DNA of 31,283 bases from RPRI01 sp051233685 (lineage in GTDB: Bacteria > Desulfobacterota > Desulfobacteria > Desulfobacterales > RPRI01), in NCBI RefSeq assembly GCF_051233685.1, contig NZ_JBAMMY010000058.1:1-31283 (forward strand), read 5' to 3'. The stretch's first letter is position 1; every line of letters begins with the position of its first letter. Shown here piece after piece: positions 15,613 through 24,458 of the stretch. A program made the position numbers and the translations under genes. The notes beneath the pieces were generated by a model. It was given only the letters and a program-made list of their open reading frames with translations. It was not told the origin of the DNA and did no database searches.

Positions 15613-15842
15613 CTACGCTTTTAATTTTTTCAGCAAAAAAGCCATATTCCGGCCAAGCACTTTCATAGTCCCGAGCCCCCGTTCATCTTTCTCAACATCT
15701 CCTTTGTCATTACCTAAGGCCATGTTGTAATAGCTTGATCCCACAATAAACATTTCAAGGCATAAGAAGAAAGAATCCATCATCTTAATATTGACGTATT
15801 ACCTTTTTTTCTGGGACTGCCGTTAAATGCAATAACTTTCAT
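15613..15842 (-). pseudogene. Internally deleted flavodoxin-family (NADPH-dependent FMN reductase-like) gene
   Basis: From ATG 15842 on the minus strand the frame reads MKVIAFNGSPRKKGNTSIL, the flavin-phosphate-binding start of flavodoxin-family NAD(P)H-dependent oxidoreductases, and stops after 20 codons. A different frame then reads MDSFFLCLEMFIVGSSYYN and onward ALGNDKGDVEKDERGLGTMK to NMAFLLKKLKA, the typical C-terminus of the same family (GSSYWN-x-G and NMAWLLKKL). About 110-120 codons of the middle, by comparison with the usual length of around 200 residues, are missing and the join is out of frame. A ribosome site (GGAG, 7 bases upstream) survives. A further 29-codon frame follows the TAG down to 15523. 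This is a clear gene remnant. Confidence 0.8.
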
Positions 15843-16008
15843 TTTAATCTCCATTTTTGATTGACGGTTTAAGTTTAAATGAAATGCTCTGTTGGTAATT
15901 TTTTTATTTATAACAGGAATAGATTTAAGGTTCAAGTAATCTCATAAAATGTGAAACCGTAAAGATGTTTAATAACACAAGTCCGAACAATCTGGCCCGC
16001 GCTCATAC

Positions 16009-16179
16009 TCAAAGCCCCGGTATCCGGCTTATATACTTCGCGCCTATAAGGTCTTGCATAACATAATCGGTAATGTTAGGAGTACTATCAATTATCTTGC
16101 TGATCATATCCAATCCGGCTTCTTCGGAATAATTGGATGTGGACTCGATAAGTATTAGTTTTTTTTGATGTTTTTGCAT
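16009..16179 (-). CDS. Possible small hypothetical protein
   Basis: A 56-codon frame starts MQKHQKKLILIESTSNYSEE and ends ISRIPGL. The composition is protein-like (amphipathic, few rare residues), but the ribosome site is weak (AAAGG about 12 bases upstream) and no family is recognised. The open frame continues upstream to 16305 but would run into the NifU-like gene's start, so the shorter start is preferred. It lies beside a pseudogene and may itself be a remnant. Confidence 0.25.
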   Translation of the reverse strand: MQKHQKKLILIESTSNYSEEAGLDMISKIIDSTPNITDYVMQDLIGAKYISRIPGL

Positions 16180-16269
16180 AATGCGTAATAGCCTTTTATG
16201 CCATATGATTATGCATAAAGGCGATATTAAGTATAACTTTTTATACAATACAGAGAAGGAGATGGAACA

Positions 16270-16698
16270 TTGGATGCTGAAGGATCGGACTTCTGGCAAA
16301 GTCATTCACTTAAATATCTTGAAATGGCCTTTAGAACCGATAAAAATGAGATTATAAAAAATCCTGACGGCTACGGGAAAAAAGAGGGGGATTGCGGAGA
16401 TACCGTTGAATTATTTTTAATAACCCGTGGTGATATTATTGAAACTGCTTCTTATAACGTTAACGGCTGCCTTAATACTGTTGCATGCGCCAATACGATT
16501 ATTGATATGATAGAAGGTAAAACGCTTGATAAGGCATGGGATGTTATACCCGAAGATGTGGCCCAATATCTTGAAACCCTGCCTGAAGATCATTTCCATT
16601 GTGCGGAATTGGCTGTGGGAGCGCTGTATCTGGCGCTTGCCAATGTTAAAGAGCTTCGCCGTGATCCATGGAAGAAAGCATATAAACAGCATTACTGA
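16270..16698 (+). CDS. NifU/IscU-like iron-sulfur cluster scaffold protein
   Basis: The 142-residue protein has the scaffold ligands in the right order: C42 with the following Asp in GDCGDTVELFL, C67 in NVNGCLNTVACANTI, and C111 in DHFHCAEL, matching the three Cys and the Asp of IscU/NifU N-terminal domains. It would build or transfer Fe-S clusters in the cytoplasm. The TTG start at 16270 is supported by AAGGAG at 16256-16261, 8 bases upstream; the nearest ATG is out of frame. It stands alone and converges on the Hdr/kinase operon, whose products contain many [4Fe-4S] clusters. A cysteine desulfurase partner is not in the window. It lacks the C-terminal domains of full NifU. Confidence 0.85.
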   Translation: MDAEGSDFWQSHSLKYLEMAFRTDKNEIIKNPDGYGKKEGDCGDTVELFLITRGDIIETASYNVNGCLNTVACANTIIDMIEGKTLDKAWDVIPEDVAQYLETLPEDHFHCAELAVGALYLALANVKELRRDPWKKAYKQHY

Positions 16699-16715
16699 AC
16701 CTTTATGGGCAGTAT

Positions 16716-17840
16716 TTATAAAGCCGTTATTTTCGGGATATTTATGGTAAATTTTGAACCTTGTCCTGGCACTGAAAACACTTTGATTGAACCTCCGTGC
16801 TGCCCTATTATTTTATTTGAAATAAAAAGACCCAGCCCGGTTCCCTTGTTTCCCTTTGATGAGAAAAACAAAGTGAACAGCTTGTCACGTGTTTCTCTGT
16901 CCATGCCTATTCCGTTGTCGCTTACTTCAAAATAAATATTATCTTTATCCTGAGACACCTTAAATGTTATTTGATGCTTTTCTTTCGATTTGTCATTTAT
17001 GCATGCATCAACCGCATTTTCAAAAATATTGATCAAAGCGGAATTGATGCATCCTGTATCTATTTTGCAATTTCCGGCTAACTTATCAAAATCACGTATG
17101 AATTCTATGCCATGAGAAGAGATCTTGCGCTCCAATATATCTGCAACTTCTGCTGCAAAACTCAATACATCAACTTTTTCCCAGTTAAGATTTCTTTCTT
17201 TTGCATAATAAAGAATATCCAAAACCATTTTTCTTATACGATCAACCATCAGTTTTACAATTGTCCAGCCTTCTTCAATCTGGGCCGCATTTGATTTTGA
17301 AAAGCCCGATTCAACCATATACATACCGCCGTCAAGACCGGTGAGCAACCCTTTTATGCCATGTGAAACAGATCCGATCATAAGCCCCAGAGAAGATAAA
17401 TGGCTTTGCAGTTCGGATTTTTCCTTTACCAGTCTTTCAAGATTTTCGGTGTATTCTCTTAATTGCCGGCGGCCTTTTATCTTTTCCTGCAATTTCTTAA
17501 GCGAAATATCCAGGATATTAACGTTTATCGGCTTTGTGATAAAATCCGCCGCCTGGTCATGAAAGCTTGCTATGGCAAGATCCATATCGCCATGACCGGT
17601 TATCATGATAAATTCCGTATCGGGATTATCCTGCTTGATTCTTTTAAGCAGCTCAATCCCGTCTATTCCGGGCATCTTAATGTCGGAAAGTACTATAGGC
17701 GGTTTATGTTCTGCAAATATCTTTAATGCTTCTTCGCCGTTTCCAGCCATATATATATCATAACCCTGGTCTTTGAGATAAACGCCAAGAACATCCCGAA
17801 TGTCTTCTTCATCATCAACCAGCAGTATTTGTTTTTCCAT
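16716..17840 (-). CDS. Receiver-histidine kinase (REC-HisKA-HATPase)
   Basis: The protein (374 residues from Met at 17840) starts with a receiver domain (about 3-118) with DDEED, phosphoacceptor D53 in LSDIKMPG, T81 and K103. A coiled linker follows (about 119-150), then a kinase core with H160 in SVSHGIKGLLTGLDGG, FENAVDAC, DNGIGM and GTGLGL. The H-box is a variant (HGIKGLL, not HELRNPL). No membrane segment is seen, so it is cytoplasmic. An in-frame start exists 15 codons upstream, but AGGA 8 bases before the Met at 17840 and the modest 26-base overlap with the preceding kinase gene favour the shorter form. It is the last gene of the Hdr operon and could pass phosphate between the PAS kinase and the receivers. 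Confidence 0.88.
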   Translation of the reverse strand: MEKQILLVDDEEDIRDVLGVYLKDQGYDIYMAGNGEEALKIFAEHKPPIVLSDIKMPGIDGIELLKRIKQDNPDTEFIMITGHGDMDLAIASFHDQAADFITKPINVNILDISLKKLQEKIKGRRQLREYTENLERLVKEKSELQSHLSSLGLMIGSVSHGIKGLLTGLDGGMYMVESGFSKSNAAQIEEGWTIVKLMVDRIRKMVLDILYYAKERNLNWEKVDVLSFAAEVADILERKISSHGIEFIRDFDKLAGNCKIDTGCINSALINIFENAVDACINDKSKEKHQITFKVSQDKDNIYFEVSDNGIGMDRETRDKLFTLFFSSKGNKGTGLGLFISNKIIGQHGGSIKVFSVPGQGSKFTINIPKITAL

Positions 17841-19326
17841 CTGTACTATCCTGTATTGGGAAGGTAATTGTAAAACATGCCCCATTGTTTTCTTCCGATA
17901 CGGCCTTAATGGAACCGTGAAAATCTTTTACTATTCCATAGCTTATTGATAAACCAAGGCCGGTGCCTTTTCCAGCATCCTTTGTTGTGAAAAACGGCTC
18001 AAATATTTTTTCTAAAATACTTTTTGGTATTCCTGTTCCGGTATCGCATACTTCAATCTTTATATTATTTATTTCCCGGGAGGTTTTTATAATGATTCTT
18101 TTATCTCCTTTCACTGGCTCCGCATGTTTCCATCTTTCTTCGATAGCATCCCGGGCATTAACAAGAAGGTTTATAAAAACCTGTTCAAGCCTGTCCGGAT
18201 CGGCCAGAATCACAGGTAAATTATTTTCAATATTCCATACAACTTCAATTCCTCGTATTTTAAGGTGCTGGGAAAATATTGCCAATGCCCTTTCAAGTAT
18301 TTCATTAACCTGCACCTTAGCAAAAATTACTTCCGATTTTCTGGCGAAATTTCTCAGATGGTTGATAATACGCGAAGCCCTATCCACATTGTTGTCGATT
18401 TTTATCAGCATATCGTTAAGTGTTGACTCAGCTATAGCTTCATGGCTGCTTATCTTTTTAATGAAAAAGCTGCTGACGGTTTTGATAACCGAAAGCGGCT
18501 GGTTAAGTTCATGAGCTATTCCTGTGGCCATTTCTCCGAGTGTCGCCATTTTTCCGGCCTGTATGAGCTGCTGTTCGACTTCAAGACGTTGAGTTATATC
18601 ACTTGCTGTAACAAGCATAACTTTCTGTCCGGGATATTCCGAAGGCGCTATTCTTATATTTACAAAAATTGCTTTACCGTCTTTCTTTAACTGCTTAACC
18701 TTGTTTAAAGATGAATATGCTCTCATCTTTAATCCGTAGCTGTTCTTTTCATCTTCAGGGAAAAGTTCCACAAATGATTTGTTGATTATTTCTTCTTTCG
18801 TAAATCCATAAACCGTTGTAACACTTTCATTACAGTCCAGAACCATCAGCGTATCTATATCAAGCACAAACATGGGATTGGGCATGTTGTTAAATATGGA
18901 ATAATATTTTCTTTCGGACTTTTCCAGATTCTCTTCAAGCTGTTTTCTGTGAGTTATATCAAGACAAACTTCCATAACAGCCACAATATCATCTCTTTCG
19001 TTTTTTAAAGGCGAAGTATAGGCAATCCAATATGTCACAGAACCATCAACATTAGTACTGGATTCTTCTCCATAGTGCGATTTCCCGTCATCGAAAGTCA
19101 TAGCCACCAGACATTTTTCGCATCTTGAATTTCTGTTCTTATAGGCCTGATAACAATAAGCCCCATGTTCAGGATGAAAATGATCTGAAAACAGATGGTT
19201 GTAACGAATAAGCCTGAATTCCCTGTCCTGAATTGTTATCAGGCATGGAACCAGTTCAAATAAAGTCTGGTATTCACTTTGCTGTATGTTTAATCCGGAT
19301 CTTGTCATGCTGGTTTCTTTCAACAT
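17815..19326 (-). CDS. PAS-PAS histidine kinase with N-terminal Cys cluster
   Basis: The 503-residue soluble kinase carries two PAS domains (about 15-125 and 137-247), then HisKA with H272 in ATGIAHELNQPL, and HATPase (about 370-495) with NLLVNARDAI, DTGTGIP and GKGTGLGLSISYG. The first PAS has C58, C69 and C72 (CYQAYKNRNSRCEKC), a pattern that could hold a metal or Fe-S cluster and sense redox state (inference). No membrane helices are seen. It begins 45 bases after the end of hdrA-REC-hdrA on the same strand and overlaps the next kinase gene by 26 bases. An AGGAG lies 14 bases before the ATG; Met7 is an alternative start. It is the best candidate to phosphorylate the receivers of this operon. 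Confidence 0.9.
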   Translation of the reverse strand: MLKETSMTRSGLNIQQSEYQTLFELVPCLITIQDREFRLIRYNHLFSDHFHPEHGAYCYQAYKNRNSRCEKCLVAMTFDDGKSHYGEESSTNVDGSVTYWIAYTSPLKNERDDIVAVMEVCLDITHRKQLEENLEKSERKYYSIFNNMPNPMFVLDIDTLMVLDCNESVTTVYGFTKEEIINKSFVELFPEDEKNSYGLKMRAYSSLNKVKQLKKDGKAIFVNIRIAPSEYPGQKVMLVTASDITQRLEVEQQLIQAGKMATLGEMATGIAHELNQPLSVIKTVSSFFIKKISSHEAIAESTLNDMLIKIDNNVDRASRIINHLRNFARKSEVIFAKVQVNEILERALAIFSQHLKIRGIEVVWNIENNLPVILADPDRLEQVFINLLVNARDAIEERWKHAEPVKGDKRIIIKTSREINNIKIEVCDTGTGIPKSILEKIFEPFFTTKDAGKGTGLGLSISYGIVKDFHGSIKAVSEENNGACFTITFPIQDSTDGKTNTAG

Positions 19327-19371
19327 ACTGTTAATTGTATCTCCTGCCGTAAATATTATTTACAGGTTGTG

Positions 19372-22300
19372 TTAACCTGTGGCGGCATCAATGATTGCAA
19401 GCATTTGCTGTTTTACAAACCCATCCAGCACACTGGCGCTGTTGGGGCAGACGGCAGCACATGTACCGCATCCCTGACAGATGCCCGGATTAATTAAAAT
19501 CCGTTCATTATCATAATCAACACTGCGGGCGCCGTAAGGGCATGCATCAATGCATTGTTCACATAAGGCGCAAATACTATGATGAACGGATGCCGTGATT
19601 CTGCTTCCTGCAAGATATTTTTGACTTATTATTCCAAGCGCTCTTTGAGCGGCGGCTTCCGCTGTAGCAACGGTTTCGGTGATATTGCGGGGAGAATGAA
19701 CCAAACCGCATGCAAACACTCCTTCTTTAAGTGAATCAACCGGCCTCCATTTCGATTCCGCTTGTTGAAAAAAACCGTCCTGATCAGGTGATACGCCAAA
19801 CATATCCGCCAGATTTCGGGACATATCCGGAACAATTCCTGTGGCTAAAATTACCAGATCGGTTTCAATTTGCAGCCGTTTTCCCAGAATTGGCTCAAAC
19901 ACTGAAACTAGTAGTTCATTGTTTTCAGTTAAAACAACGGGTTTGTCATCAGTGTTGTATTGAATAAATACAATTCCTGCTTTTCTTGCCTGAGTATAAT
20001 AGGTTTCATAAAAACCGTATGCCATGATGTCGCGGTAAAGAATATATATCGAGACGCTTGGTTTTTTTTCTTTGATAAAAAGTGCGTGTTTTAAAGCATT
20101 GGTGCAGCAGACGCGGCTGCAGTAATTGCGCGGTTCTTCACGGGAATCAACGCATTGGATCATTACTGCCGAATGTAATTTTTCAGGATCAATCGTATTA
20201 TCCGAAAGTTTTATTTCGAGTTCCTTCTGGGTGATTATAGCCGGGTTTGATCCGTAACTATAAGATTGAGTCGGAGCTTGTGAACCTCCGGTAGCTAAAA
20301 TTGTTACGCCATGTTCTATAGCATGAATCTGATTTTGCGGATCTTTAACTTCAGTATAAAAATTTCCTGCTTCACCGAAAGAATTAATAACTTCTGATTG
20401 GCTGTGTATATTAATCTTAGGGTGCTTTTCTACAGACTCAAGTGTATTTCTCAATAATTTACTTGCATTATATCCATCCAGTGTTTGTTTCAGCCAATTC
20501 AGATTTCCACCTAACCGGCCGGACTGTTCTATAAGATCAACTTCAAATCCATGGTCGGCAATCGCCAGGGCAGCCGTCATACCTGCTATTCCGCCTCCGA
20601 CAACAAGCGCTCTCTGAGAAACGGGAACTTTGGATGTTTCTGATGCATTCGCCCATTTAAGTTTTGCAATGCCTGTTTTAATTATAGAAAGCAGTTGGTG
20701 TTCTGTTACCGATGAGTTTTCTTCAACTGCGATTTCAGTTTTTTGTACTATCTTGCAGGAATCAGGACGAAGTAAACGGGAATAGCCGGTATTTATATCA
20801 ACTACCTCTATAAGAGCCGGATCAAGCCCGATCCGTTCGCCGAGCTTTATTGCCTTAAGTTTATATACATAGGGTAAACATGCTGCAATAAGAAGACGAT
20901 TGGGATTAATTTCTTTTACCATTCCAACAAAATGTTCCCAGCCCTGTTCGGTACATAGTTTTTCTGAAAATTCCACTTTCTTAATCAAGGGGTCGGATTT
21001 AAGTTGTCCCTCTATTTGCCCTGAATCCGCCAATTTCGAAAACCTGTTGCCGCATGTACAGATAACGATAAGTATTTCAGGTATTTCTTTCATCACGCCG
21101 GTTGGAGGATGATGAAGCGCGTGCTCTGTTGAAAGATCGCCGCCTTTGGAATGAATCAAGCGTGAAGCATTTAAGGCTGCCGATGATGCCTGTATAAGCA
21201 AATCGCCTATATCTTTGTGTCCTGTTAACGAACCACCAAGCATTATTCCTTCCCGGTTTGTTTTGACCATGGAAAAAGGCCCGGTTTTTCCAAAACCCCA
21301 TTCATTCAACTCTATTTCAGCCAATTCAGCCAGCTTTGACAATCCTTGCGCCGGTCTTTGCCCGACAGGAAGAACCAGCAGGTCAAATCTTTCTTCTTTT
21401 AAATTACCGGATATATCCACAGTCCGTATCAGCAAATCTCCTGTAGCCATATCCTGGAAAACAGAATGAATTCTTTCTCTTGCAAAATTAACACCGTATA
21501 TATTTTGAGCCTGTTCCCGATACCGCTGGAATGTTTTGCCGTATGTTCTCATATCCATATAAAAAATTGTTGTTTCTATGTTTTGATCGCTTGTCTTCTT
21601 TGCTATCACCGCTTCCTTGATTGCAAACATACAGCAGATTCCGGTGCAGAAATCAGCATCGTTTTGTAAATCGCGCGATCCGGCACACTGTATCCAGGCC
21701 GCTTTTTTCACCGGTTTTCCATCAAAAGGCCGCAGCAGCTTTCCCTGGAAGGGTCCGGTTCCGCTAAGCATGCGTTCAAATTCAAGACTTGTTACAACAT
21801 TAGGGCAGGTTTTGTAACCGAAAGGGTTTTTTCCGCTGCCCGGATCAAAAAAGGAAGTTCCGATGCAAAGCACAAGCGCTCCGGCTTCTATCTGCCTGTC
21901 TTGTGAAACTCCATCAGCATCCTGAAATATCCGCAGGATCATAGGGGTTAATGCATCAGGGTTAAAGGGCTTTACAAGATAGTCCATAGCCCCTTTTTTC
22001 ATGGCTTCAACAGCTGTTTCCACAGTTGCATATGCTGTCATCATTATCACATTCAGATCAGCAAAATTCTCTTTAGCTTTCTGAAGTACTTCAACACCAT
22101 CCATGCCAGGCATCATGATATCAAGCAGCATCAAATCGTAAGGCTTGGCTTTCAGCATATCGAGAGCTTCCGAACCTGAAGCGGCCATATCTACGGAAAA
22201 TCTCTCTTCCGTGAGCCATTCCTTTAAAGAATCGCGCATAACCAACTCATCGTCTGCCACCAGTATATGAAAAGAATTGCGTTTATCCTGCGGTAAGTTA

Positions 22301-22845
22301 ATTGCGCCGGTCGGGCAAACTTTTATGCAGGCCCCACAGCGTGTGCATGAAGTAAAATCGATTATATACGGGTTAGGTATGGCATGAGGAACAGGCAGAT
22401 AAACAGCTTTGTGAGTGCCGATATTCTCGTTGAATTTATCAGGTATTTCCACCTGGCAGACATCTGCGCAATAACCGCATCCGGTGCATAAATTTGGATC
22501 AACCCAGTTTAAATGTTGTCTTATTGTAACCTTAAATTGACCGGCTTCGCCTTCAACGGACATAAGGTCGGTTGACGGAAGTATTTCAATATTTTCGTGG
22601 AAAAGGCCTTTACGCAGGCAATATTGCGAGCCTTCATCTCTGTTGAAAAGAGGAAGCATTTTGCACATTCCGCAACTGTCAGTTGGAAACTGATAGTCAA
22701 GTTGGCTGAGTATGCCGCCGATATTAGGCGACTTGTCTATCAAAATTACGCCATATCCGTATTCCGCCAGATCCAGAGCTGCGCGGATACCGCTTATTCC
22801 GGCACCAACCACCAGAGCTTTACCGTTTTTTCGGGCCATGTTCAC
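19372..22845 (-). CDS. Tandem HdrA-like flavoprotein with embedded response-regulator receiver domain
   Basis: The 1157-residue protein is two HdrA-like modules. Module 1 has an FAD-binding GAGISGIRAA (14-23), CGMC (58-61), and ferredoxin motifs C120-C123-C126-C130 and C167-C170-C173-C177. A complete receiver domain (about 192-308; D198, D199, D242, T270, K292) then interrupts HdrA, which resumes at GALVLCIGTSFFDPGSG and continues to about 570. Module 2 spans about 588-1157: an HdrA N-terminal-like piece (ILIVICTCGN), a second FAD motif VVGGGIAGM (748-756), and ferredoxin motifs C1092-C1102 and C1123-C1133. HdrA is the FAD subunit that bifurcates electrons in heterodisulfide reductase complexes. 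The receiver has all phosphorylation residues, so activity may be switched by a kinase; two kinase genes follow immediately. It starts 3 bases after the FrhB-like stop. Confidence 0.93.
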   Translation of the reverse strand: MNMARKNGKALVVGAGISGIRAALDLAEYGYGVILIDKSPNIGGILSQLDYQFPTDSCGMCKMLPLFNRDEGSQYCLRKGLFHENIEILPSTDLMSVEGEAGQFKVTIRQHLNWVDPNLCTGCGYCADVCQVEIPDKFNENIGTHKAVYLPVPHAIPNPYIIDFTSCTRCGACIKVCPTGAINLPQDKRNSFHILVADDELVMRDSLKEWLTEERFSVDMAASGSEALDMLKAKPYDLMLLDIMMPGMDGVEVLQKAKENFADLNVIMMTAYATVETAVEAMKKGAMDYLVKPFNPDALTPMILRIFQDADGVSQDRQIEAGALVLCIGTSFFDPGSGKNPFGYKTCPNVVTSLEFERMLSGTGPFQGKLLRPFDGKPVKKAAWIQCAGSRDLQNDADFCTGICCMFAIKEAVIAKKTSDQNIETTIFYMDMRTYGKTFQRYREQAQNIYGVNFARERIHSVFQDMATGDLLIRTVDISGNLKEERFDLLVLPVGQRPAQGLSKLAELAEIELNEWGFGKTGPFSMVKTNREGIMLGGSLTGHKDIGDLLIQASSAALNASRLIHSKGGDLSTEHALHHPPTGVMKEIPEILIVICTCGNRFSKLADSGQIEGQLKSDPLIKKVEFSEKLCTEQGWEHFVGMVKEINPNRLLIAACLPYVYKLKAIKLGERIGLDPALIEVVDINTGYSRLLRPDSCKIVQKTEIAVEENSSVTEHQLLSIIKTGIAKLKWANASETSKVPVSQRALVVGGGIAGMTAALAIADHGFEVDLIEQSGRLGGNLNWLKQTLDGYNASKLLRNTLESVEKHPKINIHSQSEVINSFGEAGNFYTEVKDPQNQIHAIEHGVTILATGGSQAPTQSYSYGSNPAIITQKELEIKLSDNTIDPEKLHSAVMIQCVDSREEPRNYCSRVCCTNALKHALFIKEKKPSVSIYILYRDIMAYGFYETYYTQARKAGIVFIQYNTDDKPVVLTENNELLVSVFEPILGKRLQIETDLVILATGIVPDMSRNLADMFGVSPDQDGFFQQAESKWRPVDSLKEGVFACGLVHSPRNITETVATAEAAAQRALGIISQKYLAGSRITASVHHSICALCEQCIDACPYGARSVDYDNERILINPGICQGCGTCAAVCPNSASVLDGFVKQQMLAIIDAATG

Positions 22846-22848
22846 CTC

Positions 22849-23994
22849 TTAATCGTTTATTCCTACTACTTCTTGAAATTCATCTTTGCAAAATGTTGAC
22901 AGCGGAGGTTTTTGTTCAATGCTTTTTCCTGCCTGATAATCAAACGTCTTTTGTGTAGCATGGGCGATGGTTCGAAACAGCTCCATAATGGGAATATCAT
23001 TCGGGCATGCATTTGAACACTGGCCGCAGCCGACACATGCCGTGCTCATATGAGTTAAACGTGTAAGATGATAAAAAAGAGTATCGGTAGGCATTTTAAT
23101 GATCCCTTTTTTCTTTGCCCAACTTATGTACTGGAAAGAATCATGATTAAATGCATCAGTTACAAAAACACACTCTTTGCAATAGCAAACCGGACATGCA
23201 ACACGGCAATTATAGCAGTTGACGCAGGAAGCAAAGAAAGAAGATATTTTTTCAAGGTTGTTTGTAGCCTCGGTTGTTTTTAAAAACATCTCATCCCGAA
23301 AGTTTGTGCGCTTTGTGATCAGGCTGTTGATGGCAGTTTGTCTCGCAGCCGGTTCGTTTGTTGCGCCAAGATTAATTTGTTTTAAAATATGATCTCCTGC
23401 TTCAGTTTGAGCCTTAACCAGTATGGATTCATCTGTCTTCATACCATATAAGCCGATCTGGATATCAGCATTTTCAGAAACCGGATATTCACAGGCCTTA
23501 CAGGCCTGAGCAAGTTCAACTCCTTCTACTTCAACAGCATTTCCGTCCATAATTTTTTTATAAAATCGAAGAGTTGCTTCTTTTGGGTTTTGTCCGGCAA
23601 ATTTTAAATAATCTTTATTTTGAAATGCGCCGAAGCAATCCGCACTTATTAATATTATATCTTCCCTTTTGGCCTGGTTCAGCTTTACCAGCTCAATAAA
23701 TGCGCGGATTTCGCAGGGACGCAATACAGCCGCTATCTTGCCTCCTATCGGTTTACGGGTAAGCCGGGCGGCGATTGTTGCTGCATTTACAGGAAAAGCC
23801 GGCGCCAAAGGATCTATTCCATCAAGATGATCCGGATCAGTAACCAGTGTCGGCATGACCATTTTTTTCATCGGAAGATGCTGCGATACCAGAATTGCCC
23901 GGATAATTTCAGCCTTAAGAATATCTTCCAATAACTTTCTTATCGATTCCGATATATCCTGATTTTTTACATCGATTTTTGCCGTAACCGCCAT
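22849..23994 (-). CDS. FrhB/FdhB-like iron-sulfur protein (F420 hydrogenase/dehydrogenase beta family)
   Basis: The 381-residue protein matches the FrhB/FdhB family: a central Rossmann-like part with VLRPCEIRAFIELVKLNQ and ILISADCFG (about 88-121), then a Cys-rich block C257-x2-C260-x2-C263-x3-C267-x2-C270-x-C272-x2-C275, and a final [4Fe-4S] ferredoxin motif C320-x2-C323-x2-C326-x3-C330-P. Relatives are the electron-input subunits of formate dehydrogenases and F420 hydrogenases. In sulfate reducers similar proteins occur with Hdr genes, and the cofactor is not settled (FAD with ferredoxin, NAD or F420 are possible). It lies 18 bases after mvhD and 3 bases before hdrA-REC-hdrA, so it is probably the electron-entry subunit of this complex. 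Confidence 0.85.
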   Translation of the reverse strand: MAVTAKIDVKNQDISESIRKLLEDILKAEIIRAILVSQHLPMKKMVMPTLVTDPDHLDGIDPLAPAFPVNAATIAARLTRKPIGGKIAAVLRPCEIRAFIELVKLNQAKREDIILISADCFGAFQNKDYLKFAGQNPKEATLRFYKKIMDGNAVEVEGVELAQACKACEYPVSENADIQIGLYGMKTDESILVKAQTEAGDHILKQINLGATNEPAARQTAINSLITKRTNFRDEMFLKTTEATNNLEKISSFFASCVNCYNCRVACPVCYCKECVFVTDAFNHDSFQYISWAKKKGIIKMPTDTLFYHLTRLTHMSTACVGCGQCSNACPNDIPIMELFRTIAHATQKTFDYQAGKSIEQKPPLSTFCKDEFQEVVGIND

Positions 23995-24012
23995 ATTCCC
24001 TCCGGATATTAT

Positions 24013-24435
24013 TTAAATCACCATACTTAATTTAGATTGGCTTGGCCCCAGCTCTTTGATTTGTGAAACAAGAGCCCTCATGATCTCCGCCAGGCGAATT
24101 CCATCGCTTGCGCCTATCCATGTCAATCTTAACCGTTTTGAATCAAAGCCGAACTGGGGAAGAACTTCTTTTAACAGCTTGATCCTTCTGCGGGCCTTGT
24201 AATTCCCATTGATATAATGGCAGTCGCCCGGATGACAGCCGCTGACCAGCACACCGTCAGCGCCTTCCAGAAAGGCTTTAATGATATATTGCGGGTCAAC
24301 CATGCCGGTACACATTACCCTGATAATTTTAACGTTAGGTGGATATGACAGACGGGAAGTGCCGGCCAGATCCGCAGCAGTGTATGTACACCAGTTGCAA
24401 AAAAATGCTACAATCGTAGGCTCAAACTCGCTCAT
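24013..24435 (-). CDS. mvhD: MvhD/FlpD-like [2Fe-2S] electron-transfer subunit
   Basis: The 140-residue protein shows the MvhD family pattern: FFCNWCTYTAADLAG (C13, C16), IIRVMCTGMVDPQYIIKAFLEGADGVLVSGCHPGDCHY, then N-x-KARRRI and ERLRL-type WIGASDG near the C-terminus. MvhD carries a [2Fe-2S] cluster and links an electron-donating enzyme to HdrA in bifurcating complexes. The Cys are all present. AAGGAAAT lies about 6 bases before ATG 24435. It is separated from hdrA-gltD by a palindromic repeat and precedes the FrhB-like gene by 18 bases. No hydrogenase subunits (MvhA/MvhG) are nearby, so electrons probably enter from the FrhB-like or GltD-like modules instead. Confidence 0.93.
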   Translation of the reverse strand: MSEFEPTIVAFFCNWCTYTAADLAGTSRLSYPPNVKIIRVMCTGMVDPQYIIKAFLEGADGVLVSGCHPGDCHYINGNYKARRRIKLLKEVLPQFGFDSKRLRLTWIGASDGIRLAEIMRALVSQIKELGPSQSKLSMVI

Positions 24436-24458
24436 ATTTTATTTCCTTTCAGTAATGC

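Noticed and set aside
16180..16305. Upstream extension of the 56-codon minus-strand frame
   Set aside because: It overlaps the ribosome site and start of the NifU-like gene and reads as low-complexity hydrophobic sequence.
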